From Xylanibacter ruminicola (GTDB lineage: Bacteria; Bacteroidota; Bacteroidia; Bacteroidales; Bacteroidaceae): 64,000 nt of DNA. Positions 9,771 through 18,568 of this stretch are shown here, piece after piece; position 1 is the stretch's first letter; the number at the start of each line of letters is the position of its first letter. The translations under genes and the position numbers were made by a program. The stretch covers positions 62,001 to 126,000 of the forward strand of contig NZ_FRBD01000013.1 of the NCBI RefSeq assembly GCF_900142525.1. Reading direction: 5' to 3'. Under the pieces are notes generated by a model that saw only the letters and a program-made list of their open reading frames with translations, made no database searches and was not told the DNA's origin.

Positions 9771-11381
9771 TTACTCCCACTCGATGGTTGCGGGTGGTTT
9801 TGAGGAAATATCATAGCATACACGATTAACACCGCGTACCTTATTAATAATCTCATTACTAACCTTAGCCATGAACTCATAAGGCAGATGAGCCCAGTCG
9901 GCAGTCATAGCATCGGTACTGGTAACAGCACGAAGTGCTACAGGATGCTCGTAGGTACGCTCGTCGCCCATCACACCTACTGAACGAACAGTAGAGAGCA
10001 GGATAGCTCCAGCTTGCCAGATCTGGTCGTAAAGCGAAACCTCGATCTCGCCATCCTGCATCTGAGCAGGAACACCTGCGGCCAGAACTTTACGAGCTTC
10101 CTCGCCAGAGAGCTTAACCTTATAATCGCGCAATCCGCGGATATAGATGTCGTCGGCATTCTGCAGAATCTCAACCTTCTCACGGGTGATATCACCAAGA
10201 ATACGTACAGCGAGACCAGGGCCAGGGAAGGGGTGACGAGTGATCAAGTGTTCGGGCATGCCCATCTGACGGCCTACGCGACGAACCTCATCTTTGAACA
10301 ACCACTTGAGAGGCTCACAGAGCTGCAGATGCATCTCTTTAGGCAGACCACCCACATTATGATGGCTCTTGATGACCTTACCTGTGATATTGAGACTCTC
10401 AATACGATCGGGATAGATTGTGCCCTGAGCCAACCACTTGGCATCGGTAATCTTCTTAGCCTCGGCATTGAACACCTCAACAAAGTCGCGACCGATGATT
10501 TTACGCTTCTGCTCAGGATCTGTAACACCAGCCAAATCACCAAAGAATTTCTCACTAGCATCAACACCTATCACATTGAGCCCCAACACCTTATAATCCT
10601 CCATCACCTGAGTAAACTCGTTTTTACGGAGCATACCATGATCGACGAAGATACAGGTAAGATTCTTGCCAATGGCCTTGTTAAGCAATACTGCAGCAAC
10701 AGAAGAATCGACACCACCAGAGAGGCCGAGGATAACGCGGTCGTTACCCAGCTGAGCCTTGAGTTCGGCTACAGTAGAATCGACAAATGATGCAGCACTC
10801 CACTCCTGACGAGAGCCACAGATATCAACTACGAAGTTCTTGAGGAGCTGCGTACCCTGAAGGGTGTGGAACACCTCGGGGTGGAACTGAACGGCCCAAA
10901 CAGGCTGCTTAGTTGATGCAAAAGCAGCATTCTTAACATCCTTGGTAGAACCAATCACCTCAAAGTCGCTTGGGATGGCGGTGATGGTATCACCATGACT
11001 CATCCATACCTGAGAGCCCTTTTCGAAACCTTTGAAGAGTGGGTTGTCGAGATTAATTGTCTCGAGGTTGGCACGTCCATACTCGCGAGAGTCGGCTTTT
11101 TCTACCTTACCACCCAATGTGTTGGAAATAAACTGCGCACCATAGCAAATGCCCAATACTGGTAGACGACCAACAAACTGGCTCAGATCGACCTTGAACG
11201 CCTCAGGATCGTGAACTGAGTAGGGTGAACCACTCAGGATGACGCCGATAACCGAAGGATCGTCCTTTGGGAACTTGTTGTAGGGCAGAATCTCGCAGAA
11301 GGTGTCCAGCTCACGTACACGACGGCCGATAAGCTGCGTGGTTTGCGAACCGAAATCCAAAATAATAATCTTCTGTGTCAT
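9771..11381 (-). CDS. guaA: GMP synthase (glutamine-hydrolysing)
   Basis: A 536-residue enzyme that aminates XMP to GMP using glutamine and ATP. The class I glutamine amidotransferase domain (about 1-195) contains FGSQTTQLI, the nucleophile motif GICYGAQ and the FHPEV histidine/glutamate motif. The ATP pyrophosphatase domain has the PP-loop [11 protein letters not shown], followed by the GMP-synthase dimerisation domain ending in KPPATIEWE. It is slightly longer than the E. coli enzyme but has no visible disruption. It lies 43 bp downstream of the MurU-like gene on the same strand and probably shares its transcript. Confidence 0.97.
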   Translation of the reverse strand: MTQKIIILDFGSQTTQLIGRRVRELDTFCEILPYNKFPKDDPSVIGVILSGSPYSVHDPEAFKVDLSQFVGRLPVLGICYGAQFISNTLGGKVEKADSREYGRANLETINLDNPLFKGFEKGSQVWMSHGDTITAIPSDFEVIGSTKDVKNAAFASTKQPVWAVQFHPEVFHTLQGTQLLKNFVVDICGSRQEWSAASFVDSTVAELKAQLGNDRVILGLSGGVDSSVAAVLLNKAIGKNLTCIFVDHGMLRKNEFTQVMEDYKVLGLNVIGVDASEKFFGDLAGVTDPEQKRKIIGRDFVEVFNAEAKKITDAKWLAQGTIYPDRIESLNITGKVIKSHHNVGGLPKEMHLQLCEPLKWLFKDEVRRVGRQMGMPEHLITRHPFPGPGLAVRILGDITREKVEILQNADDIYIRGLRDYKVKLSGEEARKVLAAGVPAQMQDGEIEVSLYDQIWQAGAILLSTVRSVGVMGDERTYEHPVALRAVTSTDAMTADWAHLPYEFMAKVSNEIINKVRGVNRVCYDISSKPPATIEWE

Positions 11382-11403
11382 ACTATATTTTAATTATTGA
11401 ATA

Positions 11404-11427
11404 TTTAACATTGACCATTGACCATTA
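11404..11427. repeat. Dispersed ATTGACC-type repeat overlapping a stop codon
   Basis: TTTAACATTGACCATTGACC followed by ATTA, whose last three bases are the TAA stop of the MurU-like gene read on the minus strand. Related copies lie inside that same gene (11641-11677) and at 30847-30879. Confidence 0.65.
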
Positions 11428-12156
11428 GAGGGCGTCGACGAAGGCGTTGGCCTTATCAAGGGTGTCGAGCTTGCCTACGTCGAGAAGACGGAGATTGTGG
11501 GCTTCGTAACCTCGGATGAGATGATCGCCACAGGCCTTGAGATAGAAGTCCATGATAGGGAATCGCTCTGGCCAATCATCCAATAATGGTGCTAACGATG
11601 GATGAAACATGTGGATGCCTGAGAAAGCGAGCTTTCTCAATTGAACATTGACCATTGCCCATTGGCCACTGGCCACGGGGCCTTTCAACTCGCCCGTTTC
11701 GATGTTGGTCCAACCTTGCAGGCGTAGGTCATCATCGAAAAGCAAATAACGCTTGGTTTGGCGTTGGCTTACCACAAGGAGTGGCGCATCAGTAGGTAGC
11801 GCATTGAGGTCGAGATTACTCAGAATATCAACATTATGAATCAGGATAGGCTCAGAGGGGTCGAATAGCGGGAGTGCCTTCTTGATGCCTCCACCCGTTT
11901 CGAGCAGAAGGCAGCTCTCGTCGCTGATGCGTATATCCAGGCCGAAGTTATCATTGACTTTTAGATAGTCAACAATCTGCTCGGCAAAGTGGTGAACATT
12001 AACCACAATGCGCTCATATCCAGCAAGTTTAAGTTTCTGTATCACGTGCCAAAGCAGCGGTTGCCCCCCTACCCTCACCAGAGCCTTCGGCATGGTGTCG
12101 GTTAGTGGCTTGAGACGAGTGCCAAGCCCTGCTGCAAATATCATCGCTTGCTTCAT
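11425..12156 (-). CDS. Sugar-phosphate nucleotidyltransferase, MurU-like
   Basis: A 243-residue NTP_transferase fold protein. The nucleotide-binding signature AAGLGTRLKPLTDTMPKALV (residues about 8-27) and the metal-binding HNVDIL segment are intact, as is the C-terminal LLDVGKLDTLDKA. By size and sequence it resembles MurU/HddC-type enzymes that make UDP-MurNAc or another NDP-sugar from a sugar 1-phosphate; the exact substrate is uncertain. Residues about 161-173 (VASGQWAMVNVQL) are encoded by a copy of an ATTGACC-type dispersed repeat and sit between conserved LKGP and LAFSGIHMF blocks, so they look like a captured insertion. The gene heads a two-gene transcript with guaA. Confidence 0.85.
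   Translation of the reverse strand: MKQAMIFAAGLGTRLKPLTDTMPKALVRVGGQPLLWHVIQKLKLAGYERIVVNVHHFAEQIVDYLKVNDNFGLDIRISDESCLLLETGGGIKKALPLFDPSEPILIHNVDILSNLDLNALPTDAPLLVVSQRQTKRYLLFDDDLRLQGWTNIETGELKGPVASGQWAMVNVQLRKLAFSGIHMFHPSLAPLLDDWPERFPIMDFYLKACGDHLIRGYEAHNLRLLDVGKLDTLDKANAFVDAL
11641..11677. repeat. ATTGACC-type repeat captured in frame inside the MurU-like gene
   Basis: The plus-strand sequence starts TTGAACATTGACCATTGCCC and continues with degenerate ATTGGCCACTGGCC units. It matches the intergenic repeats at 11404-11427 and 30847-30879. It keeps the reading frame and encodes residues about 161-172. Confidence 0.7.
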
Positions 12157-12183
12157 TTATGCGCACATGACCTATTTGGGCTG

Positions 12184-12191
12184 CAAAGTTA
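12184..12191 (-). promoter_or_regulatory. Promoter (-7 box) of the MurU-like gene and guaA
   Basis: Minus-strand TAACTTTG (12191-12184), about 28 nt upstream of the ATG at 12156. No clear -33 TTTG. Confidence 0.5.
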
Positions 12192-12235
12192 CACAAAATT
12201 TCTGAGATAAAAGAAATTATGCCAGAAAAAAAATT

Positions 12236-12255
12236 CCCCTCCTGAGTAGGAGGGG
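12236..12255 (-). terminator. Rho-independent terminator of the outer-membrane barrel gene
   Basis: CCCCTCCT (12236-12243) and AGGAGGGG (12248-12255) form a perfect 8-bp GC-rich stem with a 4-nt loop. On the minus strand it is followed by AATTTTTTTTC. The same CCTCCT/AGGAGG motif is embedded in rsgA. Confidence 0.85.
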
Positions 12256-12274
12256 ATAGGGGTGGTCTGAAAAA

Positions 12275-15226
12275 TCAGAATCTACGTGGGCCACCGAAGC
12301 CTCCGCCACGGGGACCTCCGCCCATTGGGCCACCAAAGCCGCCACGGCCTCCACGTCCACCACGTCCACCAGGGCCTCCAGGACCACCAAAGCCCTGACG
12401 ACCAGCCTTGCCTCCAAAGAGGTTCAGACGATAGATGACGTGAACCATACCATAGCTGGTGATAGAGTTATACTCGGTATCGCTACGCATAGAAGCATTG
12501 ATTACACGCGACAGATTTGACTGCTGATGAAGAATATCGTACAACTGGAGCGAAACAGTAAGCGCATTACCCTTGAGGAAACTCTGTGAGAGTTGAGCAT
12601 TCCAAATGAGCTCGTTGGTATTCATCGAGGCATCGTTATATCCACGACGGCTCTGCATATTCATATTAGTGGTGAGTGCAGTTCCCCAAGGAGCCGTGAC
12701 GCCAATCATACCTCCATAGGTAAACATCCATGTATCGAGGTTGTTGCTTTCCTGCAACTCGCTACGGCTGTGGTTGTAGTTAACCATTCCATTAAGTTCA
12801 ATCTCCAACCAGTCATTACGATAGCTGGTGGCCAAACGCTCCATGATACCTGTGGTCTTGGTAACCGACTTAACAGCATCAGAAACCTGGTCTGGGCTAA
12901 CATAACCTACATTGTGGGTATAGCTGAGGTTGGTGAATGTATTAACATTGAAGAATCCAGCTGAGTCGATAGCGGTATTGAACATGAAACCAACATTGCC
13001 ATTCCAGTTACCATTGATATTCTCAGGACGAGTGATACGTCCCTTGGTTTCTGGATTATAGGTTGTCTTGTTGGCAATTGAGTTGGCCGTGGTCGAGAAG
13101 CTTACAAACGTCATGATAGCACGCTGATACTTCTGGATATAGTCGTTATAGTTAAGACGGAAATTCTGTGTGAACGAAGGTTTCAAACCTGGGTTACCCT
13201 TTTGGATGTTCAGGGGGTCGCTATCGTCGGTGATGTCAAGCAGATCGCTCATAGAGGGCTGATTGGTGTTAGCACGATACATGAATCGCAGCTGACTCTG
13301 CTGATTACGCTTCCAGCGGAAGTCCATGGTAGGAGCAAAGTTGGTAACAGTGCGAACGGTGTCTGCATGAACGCCCTTATAATCCTGAATGAAGTGCGAC
13401 TTCTGAGGAACCATCTGTACACCAACATTGAAGGTATAAGCGCTACGAACTATGCGCAGCATAACTTCGGCGGTATGGATATAGTTCTGATACTCAGAGA
13501 ATCGACTCTGGCTTTCGTCGCGATAAGGCTCAATATTCTTCACGCCAAACTGATTGAGGTAGCTATCCCATGAACGGAAGCCTCCAGACCAAGGTGCGAT
13601 AACAGACAAATCGCTGAAATCGTAGGTACCACGATCACTCTTCTGATAACGATACTGATACTGGTAGCTGAACTGCAAATAGGTGCGTGGGAGAATTGGC
13701 TCGCTGTAAGTGAGGCGGGCACTATAGTTCCAGTTCTTACTAGGTGTGATAGTATAGCGGTTGATTGTATCACCACCATTAATAACACCAGTTTCATAAT
13801 AATTAATAAGGCTGTTAGATATTGACTGATTGTTGGTGTCGCTCCATCCTGCATTCAACTGCAAGGTGATATTACGTCCATTGTTGCTAAGACGACGGTT
13901 AAACTGCAACATGCCATTAACATTCTTGTTATCGCCATAAGTTACGCTTGTCTGGGTACGAGTATTGTCAACAAGGCCCAATTCATTAAGTTTTGCAAGC
14001 TCAGCAAGTGGAGACTTGACATACTTATATGGATCATCGCTGAATGATGCCTCGTTGCTCACCTGATCGCCATCGTTAGAATTAAGTCTGAATGAGGGAC
14101 GGAACATGATGTTGGTCATCGAATCGGGAGTCCACTCCAAACGCATCTGGAAATTCCATGCATTAGAACGAGTATAGTTCTGAGTGATGCTATTACCAAA
14201 CTGTGACATGTTCTGACTATAGAATGTTTCCTTTGAAACCTTAGATAAAGCATCGCCATTGCTGTGATTCCAACGGATGCTACCATCAAGTTTGAGCTTG
14301 GCACCCTCATAGTTCAGGTTCAAACCTGTCATTTTGTTGGCGGTGAGGCCTTGGCGACCACCTCCCCATCGGCCTCCTCCACCGCCACCTGGGAATCCCA
14401 TATCATTGGTATTATTTGCATTGGTCATCAGGAAAATCTTGGTAGAGCTCTGCATAATACCGCCAAAGATACGACCAGAGTAACGGTCCTGAGTACCCAT
14501 AGCGATATCAGCATTAGCCATAATACCTTTATTCATACCCTGCTTGATACCAAAGTCGAGTACTGTCTCTTCCTCACCATCTTCAATACCAGAAACACGA
14601 GCCAGATCGCTCTGTTTGTCGTAGGCCTTAATGCGGTCGATGATGTTAGTAGGCAGGTTCTTGATGGCAGTCTTTGTATCGCCAGTCATGAACTCCTTAC
14701 CGTCTACAAGTATCTTCTTCACCTCCTTACCATTAATCTTGATGGTACCATCGTCGCTAACCTCAGCTCCAGGCAGGCGTTTTACCAACTCTTCGACTAC
14801 CGAGCCTTCAGGTGTACGGAATGCTGCAGCATTATATACAAAGGTGTCGGCCTTCAGTGTTACCTTAGATGCACGAGCAGTAACAGTAGCACCTTTCAGC
14901 ATGATGGCATCGGGCGACATAGATATGGTACCGGCATTAAAATCCTTACCATCCTTGATGGTTATCTTCTTGGTATAGGTCTTAAAGCCCACATAAGTAA
15001 TCTTAAGCGTGTATTGGCCATCGCTTGGGGCTTTAACACGGAATGCACCGTCGGTATTTGTTACACCATTAGACACCACCTTGTCACCAGAAAGAATTGA
15101 GGCGGTAGCTTGTATAACAGCATCCTGTGTATCCTGCTCAATCACTTTACCTGAAACCATGCGTTGCGCATGCACTGAAAGAACCGCTAACGATACGGTC
15201 ATCATCAAAACTAATAATCTTCTCAT
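12275..15226 (-). CDS. TonB-receptor-like outer-membrane beta-barrel protein with Gly/Arg-rich tail
   Basis: A 983-residue secreted protein: signal peptide (cleavage near VHAQ, residue 21), a carboxypeptidase-regulatory-like domain (about 23-110, YTLKITYVGFKTYTKKI), a plug-like region (about 115-230, with VVEELVKRLPGAEVSDDGTI and KKILVDGKEF) and a long barrel of the outer-membrane beta-barrel 3 type. Two glycine-rich stretches stand out: a loop near 285-300 (GFPGGGGGGRWGGGRQG) and a C-terminal tail of about 45 residues of GGPGG, RGG and GFGG repeats, ending in RRF. Barrel proteins usually end at the last strand, so the tail is unusual. Substrate and function are unknown; these proteins are often grouped with TonB-dependent receptors. 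It is transcribed alone, divergent from aroB. Confidence 0.85.
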   Translation of the reverse strand: MRRLLVLMMTVSLAVLSVHAQRMVSGKVIEQDTQDAVIQATASILSGDKVVSNGVTNTDGAFRVKAPSDGQYTLKITYVGFKTYTKKITIKDGKDFNAGTISMSPDAIMLKGATVTARASKVTLKADTFVYNAAAFRTPEGSVVEELVKRLPGAEVSDDGTIKINGKEVKKILVDGKEFMTGDTKTAIKNLPTNIIDRIKAYDKQSDLARVSGIEDGEEETVLDFGIKQGMNKGIMANADIAMGTQDRYSGRIFGGIMQSSTKIFLMTNANNTNDMGFPGGGGGGRWGGGRQGLTANKMTGLNLNYEGAKLKLDGSIRWNHSNGDALSKVSKETFYSQNMSQFGNSITQNYTRSNAWNFQMRLEWTPDSMTNIMFRPSFRLNSNDGDQVSNEASFSDDPYKYVKSPLAELAKLNELGLVDNTRTQTSVTYGDNKNVNGMLQFNRRLSNNGRNITLQLNAGWSDTNNQSISNSLINYYETGVINGGDTINRYTITPSKNWNYSARLTYSEPILPRTYLQFSYQYQYRYQKSDRGTYDFSDLSVIAPWSGGFRSWDSYLNQFGVKNIEPYRDESQSRFSEYQNYIHTAEVMLRIVRSAYTFNVGVQMVPQKSHFIQDYKGVHADTVRTVTNFAPTMDFRWKRNQQSQLRFMYRANTNQPSMSDLLDITDDSDPLNIQKGNPGLKPSFTQNFRLNYNDYIQKYQRAIMTFVSFSTTANSIANKTTYNPETKGRITRPENINGNWNGNVGFMFNTAIDSAGFFNVNTFTNLSYTHNVGYVSPDQVSDAVKSVTKTTGIMERLATSYRNDWLEIELNGMVNYNHSRSELQESNNLDTWMFTYGGMIGVTAPWGTALTTNMNMQSRRGYNDASMNTNELIWNAQLSQSFLKGNALTVSLQLYDILHQQSNLSRVINASMRSDTEYNSITSYGMVHVIYRLNLFGGKAGRQGFGGPGGPGGRGGRGGRGGFGGPMGGGPRGGGFGGPRRF

Positions 15227-15335
15227 TTGATACTTTTTTCTACTATATTTTGAATTTTTGACGCTTCCAGAAAAAAAAAGTTTAATGTAAACACTATTTT
15301 TTAGTCGAAATTGTTACGTTTTAAAAAAATTATAT

Positions 15336-15343
15336 TATCTTTG
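15336..15343 (+). promoter_or_regulatory. aroB promoter (-7 box)
   Basis: TATCTTTG at 15336-15343 with an ATTG 22 bp upstream (15310-15313). It lies downstream of the in-frame TTG at 15311, so translation must start at the ATG at 15383. Confidence 0.55.
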
Positions 15344-15382
15344 CACGCAGAAAGAAAAATCAAATTAGGCAACCAAAAGATA

Positions 15383-16432
15383 ATGAGCCCACAAAAAGTT
15401 ATCATATCCGACAAGCTGGATAGAACACTCGAAGAGGCAATCTCTGAGTGCGAGCACGACATGATATTCGTGCTGGCCGATGAAACTACTGCAGATTGTT
15501 GTCTGCCAGTAGTAGAGGATTTTGGTTGCTTGAAGGATGCTAAGCGCATTGTTATTGAGGCCACAGATGCTCATAAGGACTTTGCTTCGCTGATGACTGT
15601 TTGGAAGCATCTGAGCGAAGGAGGAGCCACACGCCACACCTTATTAATAAATATAGGTGGTGGAATGGTTACAGACCTTGGCGGATTTGCAGCATCAACT
15701 TTCAAACGCGGCATCAACTACATCAACATACCCACCACCCTGCTTTCGATGGTAGATGCATCGGTAGGTGGAAAAACAGGAATCAACTTCCTTGGATTGA
15801 AAAACGAGATTGGCGTGTTTAACAATGCCAAGAGCGTAATTCTGGATACAGAATTCCTGAAGACTCTCGATGTAGAGAACATGCTATCAGGTTATGCAGA
15901 AATGCTGAAGCATGGTTTGATTAACAACGAGAAGATGCTTGGTGAGCTGCTATCGTTCGACATAGAGAAGCCAAATCTGGAGGAGTTAAAGCGTATGGTG
16001 GCTGAATCGGTAGCTGTAAAGCAGCGTATTGTGACTGAAGATCCTACTGAAAAAAGCATTCGCAAGGCACTGAACTTAGGACATACAGCAGGACACGCCT
16101 TCGAATCGCTGGCTCTGAAGCGCAAACCCGTGCTGCATGGCTATGCAGTGGCATGGGGACTGATAGTTGAGTTGTATCTGAGTGCCATCAAGACAGGATT
16201 CCCAAGCGAGAAGATGCATCAGACAGCAAGATTCATACTCGACCACTATGGCAAGATGAATATCACATGTGATGATTACCCAACGCTACTTGAGCTGATG
16301 ACTCACGACAAAAAGAATGTAGCTGGCATCATTAACTTTACGCTTCTGGGAGGTGTAGGCGATATACTGATTAACCAGACTGCAACAAAAGAAGAAATTT
16401 ACGAGGCACTGGATTTCTACAGAGAAAGCTAG
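15383..16432 (+). CDS. aroB: 3-dehydroquinate synthase
   Basis: A 349-residue NAD+- and metal-dependent enzyme that cyclises DAHP to 3-dehydroquinate, the second step of the shikimate pathway that supplies chorismate to aromatic amino acids and to menaquinone. Conserved signatures are the NAD-binding GGGMVTDLGGFAAS, the FKRGINYINIPTTLLSMVDASVGGKTGIN block, an SGYAEMLKHGLI segment and the metal-ligand LGHTAGHAFE. I start at 15383 (MSPQKVI) because the promoter box lies at 15336-15343. It faces menE across a shared terminator, although the two genes meet only through chorismate. Confidence 0.95.
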   Translation: MSPQKVIISDKLDRTLEEAISECEHDMIFVLADETTADCCLPVVEDFGCLKDAKRIVIEATDAHKDFASLMTVWKHLSEGGATRHTLLINIGGGMVTDLGGFAASTFKRGINYINIPTTLLSMVDASVGGKTGINFLGLKNEIGVFNNAKSVILDTEFLKTLDVENMLSGYAEMLKHGLINNEKMLGELLSFDIEKPNLEELKRMVAESVAVKQRIVTEDPTEKSIRKALNLGHTAGHAFESLALKRKPVLHGYAVAWGLIVELYLSAIKTGFPSEKMHQTARFILDHYGKMNITCDDYPTLLELMTHDKKNVAGIINFTLLGGVGDILINQTATKEEIYEALDFYRES

Positions 16433-16498
16433 TTTGCCAACGAAATACGATTAACCAATCAACTTAGTAGACCTAATCATATTACTAACTAATCGAGG

Positions 16499-16524
16499 TA
16501 GGACTGCTCGCGAGAGTAGTCCTA
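16499..16524. terminator. Hairpin between convergent aroB and menE
   Basis: TAGGACT (16499-16505) pairs with AGTCCTA (16518-16524) around a GC-rich CTCGCGAG core. It ends 2 bp from the menE stop codon and is followed on the plus strand by TTTCACTTTATT. Confidence 0.6.
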
Positions 16525-16526
16525 TT

Positions 16527-17534
16527 TCACTTTATTGAGCAAGCTATGGTTTCTGCTTTCTTCCTAGCAGGTTTTCCTGTTTCAGTCAGAGGGATTTTGT
16601 CTACATGTATGTAGGCTTTGGGGATATGATATTTGGGCAGATACTTTTCGCAGATAGCTTTTGCCTCATCAGCAGAACCTTCAGTCAGTAGCACCGCCAC
16701 CTCACCAAACTTCTCGTCCTTACGTTTAGTTATTATATAAGGTACGCGCACGTAAGGTTTCAATTCACGTTCTATTTCCTCAATCTGCAGTTTGATGCCA
16801 CCTGAACAGATGACGTTATCCTTGCGACCAAGTATGCGGAAGCAATTGTTCGCGATCTCTACTATATCGTTGGTGACGAGTGTTTGGGCACAAACCTCAG
16901 GAGCATTGATTACCAAGCAACCATCATCGTTTTGGGAGATACTGACAGAAGAAAACGGAGTGTACCAATCAGATGCATCAGGACCACTGATACGACGAAG
17001 TGCTATATGCGAGAGTGTCTCAGTCATGCCGTATGTGCTCCACACGGCATTTGGAAAACATCTTAGTTCGCGTTCCATCGCCTCATCAATTGCCCCACCA
17101 CCAATAATCAAGTGCTTTATCTGCATCAGTCTTTCCCTTTCTTCAGGAACCTGCAACGAGTTATACACCTGCATAGGCACCATCGCAGCAAAAGTACACA
17201 GAAAGCGCTCGGCTCTGCCGCTTTGCAAAGCAAAGAATCCTCCATTTTGTGTACTTTTCAACGGATGACCACTCGGCTCAAAACTAAACAGCTTGAGTCC
17301 ACGCTCTATAGACCTTACTACCATCATCTTACCAGCGATGTAATCGGTAGACATACAGAGTAAGGCCGTATCGCCAGATTTCAGATCGAGAAAATCACAA
17401 GTGATACGCGCAGAATTCAGCATTCTGCGTTTCTCAACCATCATACGTTTAGGTTCACCAGTGCTTCCACTGGTCTTTACCTCGACATACGGACTATCGT
17501 TATTCCACTCAGCAAGAAATTCCTCGACACTCAC
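16527..17534 (-). CDS. menE: o-Succinylbenzoate-CoA ligase
   Basis: A 335-residue acyl-adenylate enzyme that activates o-succinylbenzoate with ATP and CoA in menaquinone synthesis. The P-loop-like motif KTSGSTGEPK, the WSTYGMTETLSH core and the C-terminal GRKDNVICSGGIKLQ and LTETGKPARKKAE motifs are intact. It is shorter than E. coli MenE, as is common in compact versions. Residues about 93-115, between SGHPL and AAMVPMQVYN, are encoded by a 69-bp palindromic element (17190-17258) and look like an in-frame insertion. It is the last gene of the operon; its ATG overlaps the menC stop by 4 nt. Confidence 0.93.
   Translation of the reverse strand: MSVEEFLAEWNNDSPYVEVKTSGSTGEPKRMMVEKRRMLNSARITCDFLDLKSGDTALLCMSTDYIAGKMMVVRSIERGLKLFSFEPSGHPLKSTQNGGFFALQSGRAERFLCTFAAMVPMQVYNSLQVPEERERLMQIKHLIIGGGAIDEAMERELRCFPNAVWSTYGMTETLSHIALRRISGPDASDWYTPFSSVSISQNDDGCLVINAPEVCAQTLVTNDIVEIANNCFRILGRKDNVICSGGIKLQIEEIERELKPYVRVPYIITKRKDEKFGEVAVLLTEGSADEAKAICEKYLPKYHIPKAYIHVDKIPLTETGKPARKKAETIACSIK
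17190..17258. repeat. 69-bp palindrome-bounded element captured in frame inside menE
   Basis: AAAAGTACACA (17190-17200) and its perfect inverse TGTGTACTTTT (17248-17258) bound a core that contains CGCTCGGCTCTGCCGCTT, near-identical (inverted) to 9143-9160 in the mscL leader. The same GTACACAAAA arms form the intergenic hairpins at 28873-28896 and 33074-33112. Exactly 23 codons long. Confidence 0.85.
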
Positions 17535-18568
17535 TTTTCAGTTCTCCAAAGTTTATCGCCACGAATTTCAAGCGGCATGGGGATATTATCAGTAAACAAC
17601 TGACCAGTACCTAAGCCTTGAGGCATGGTAATATCATCGCCATAAACGCTCGAAGCGAACTGAGCGATGGCATTCAAACCAATATTACTTTCGAGAGCAG
17701 ACGTTATCCATGAGCCAATACCCATTTCACGAGCGATACTGATCCACTCTTTACACCCCATCATGCCACCATGAAGCGATGGCTTGAGGATGATGTATCG
17801 TGGTTTGATAATGTTCAGCATATGGCATTTGGTATCAGGATCGTTAACACCTATCAATTCTTCATCCAGCGCAATAGGCAATGGCGACTCTCTACAGAGT
17901 TCCGCCATATAGGCCCACTGACCTTGCTTGATAGGTTGCTCGATAGAATGAATGGCGTATTGCGAGAGTAACTCTAGTTTATAGAGTGCCTCATCATACT
18001 TAAATCCACCATTAGCATCAACTCTCAGCTCAACCTCATGAAATGAGAAACGCTCTCTGATCTTCTTTACCAAATCCAGCTCTTTATCAAAGTCGATGGC
18101 GCCAATCTTGAGTTTTACACATCGGAAACCTTTATCAAGTTTCTCCTCCAATCGCGCAAGCATCTCCTCATAATTACCCATCCACACAAGTCCGTTGATA
18201 GGAATACCTACTTCGCCCCTGCTAAAGGCGGTGTCGAAGAGATGGTGATGGGTGATGGGTGATGGGTGATGCAGCGAAAGTACCGCTGTTTCCAGACCGA
18301 AGAGCATAGAGGGATAATCGCGAAGGAAGTTGTAATCTATCTCGCCCGTCTTGCAATAATCCTCACACACCTTATTTAATATAGAAGCATACGCCTCATC
18401 GCCCATAGCATCGCAACTCAAATCGGGTAATGGCGCACACTCTCCTACTCCCTGATGTTCGCCATCAACGAGTTTTATCAACCAGATCTTTCTGGTAGTA
18501 TACACCCCACGCGAAGTACCTGCAGGTTGCTTGAAATGCAGAAGCCGTTCTTCTATTTCAAACCTCAT
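17531..18568 (-). CDS. menC: o-Succinylbenzoate synthase
   Basis: A 345-residue enolase-superfamily enzyme that dehydrates SHCHC to o-succinylbenzoate. The barrel carries KLKIGAIDF (general acid/base lysine), RVDANGGF (first Mg2+ ligand), SIEQPI (second), ALDEELIG (third) and LKPSLHGGM with the opposite lysine, in the expected order. Residues 100-109 ([10 protein letters not shown]) are encoded by four tandem GGTGATG heptamers (18244-18271) and appear inserted in the capping-domain/barrel junction. The ATG overlaps the menB stop (18565-18568), indicating translational coupling. Confidence 0.94.
   Translation of the reverse strand: MRFEIEERLLHFKQPAGTSRGVYTTRKIWLIKLVDGEHQGVGECAPLPDLSCDAMGDEAYASILNKVCEDYCKTGEIDYNFLRDYPSMLFGLETAVLSLHHPSPITHHHLFDTAFSRGEVGIPINGLVWMGNYEEMLARLEEKLDKGFRCVKLKIGAIDFDKELDLVKKIRERFSFHEVELRVDANGGFKYDEALYKLELLSQYAIHSIEQPIKQGQWAYMAELCRESPLPIALDEELIGVNDPDTKCHMLNIIKPRYIILKPSLHGGMMGCKEWISIAREMGIGSWITSALESNIGLNAIAQFASSVYGDDITMPQGLGTGQLFTDNIPMPLEIRGDKLWRTEK
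18244..18271. repeat. GGTGATG x4 tandem repeat inside menC
   Basis: Four perfect consecutive heptamers on the plus strand (18244-18250, 18251-18257, 18258-18264, 18265-18271). Heptamers cycle through three frames, giving the His/Pro/Ser/Thr-rich stretch at residues 100-109 of MenC. A change in copy number that is not a multiple of three would shift the frame. Confidence 0.9.

Noticed and set aside
10014-10790. 258-codon plus-strand ORF opposite guaA
   Set aside because: Antisense shadow of guaA, no family features.
14264-15100. 278-codon plus-strand ORF opposite the outer-membrane barrel gene
   Set aside because: Lies wholly antisense to a clear gene with intact domains; its composition mirrors the codon pattern of the other strand.
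15311-15382. N-terminal extension of AroB from the TTG at 15311
   Set aside because: The promoter -7 box (15336-15343) lies inside it, and the conserved protein starts at MSPQKVI.
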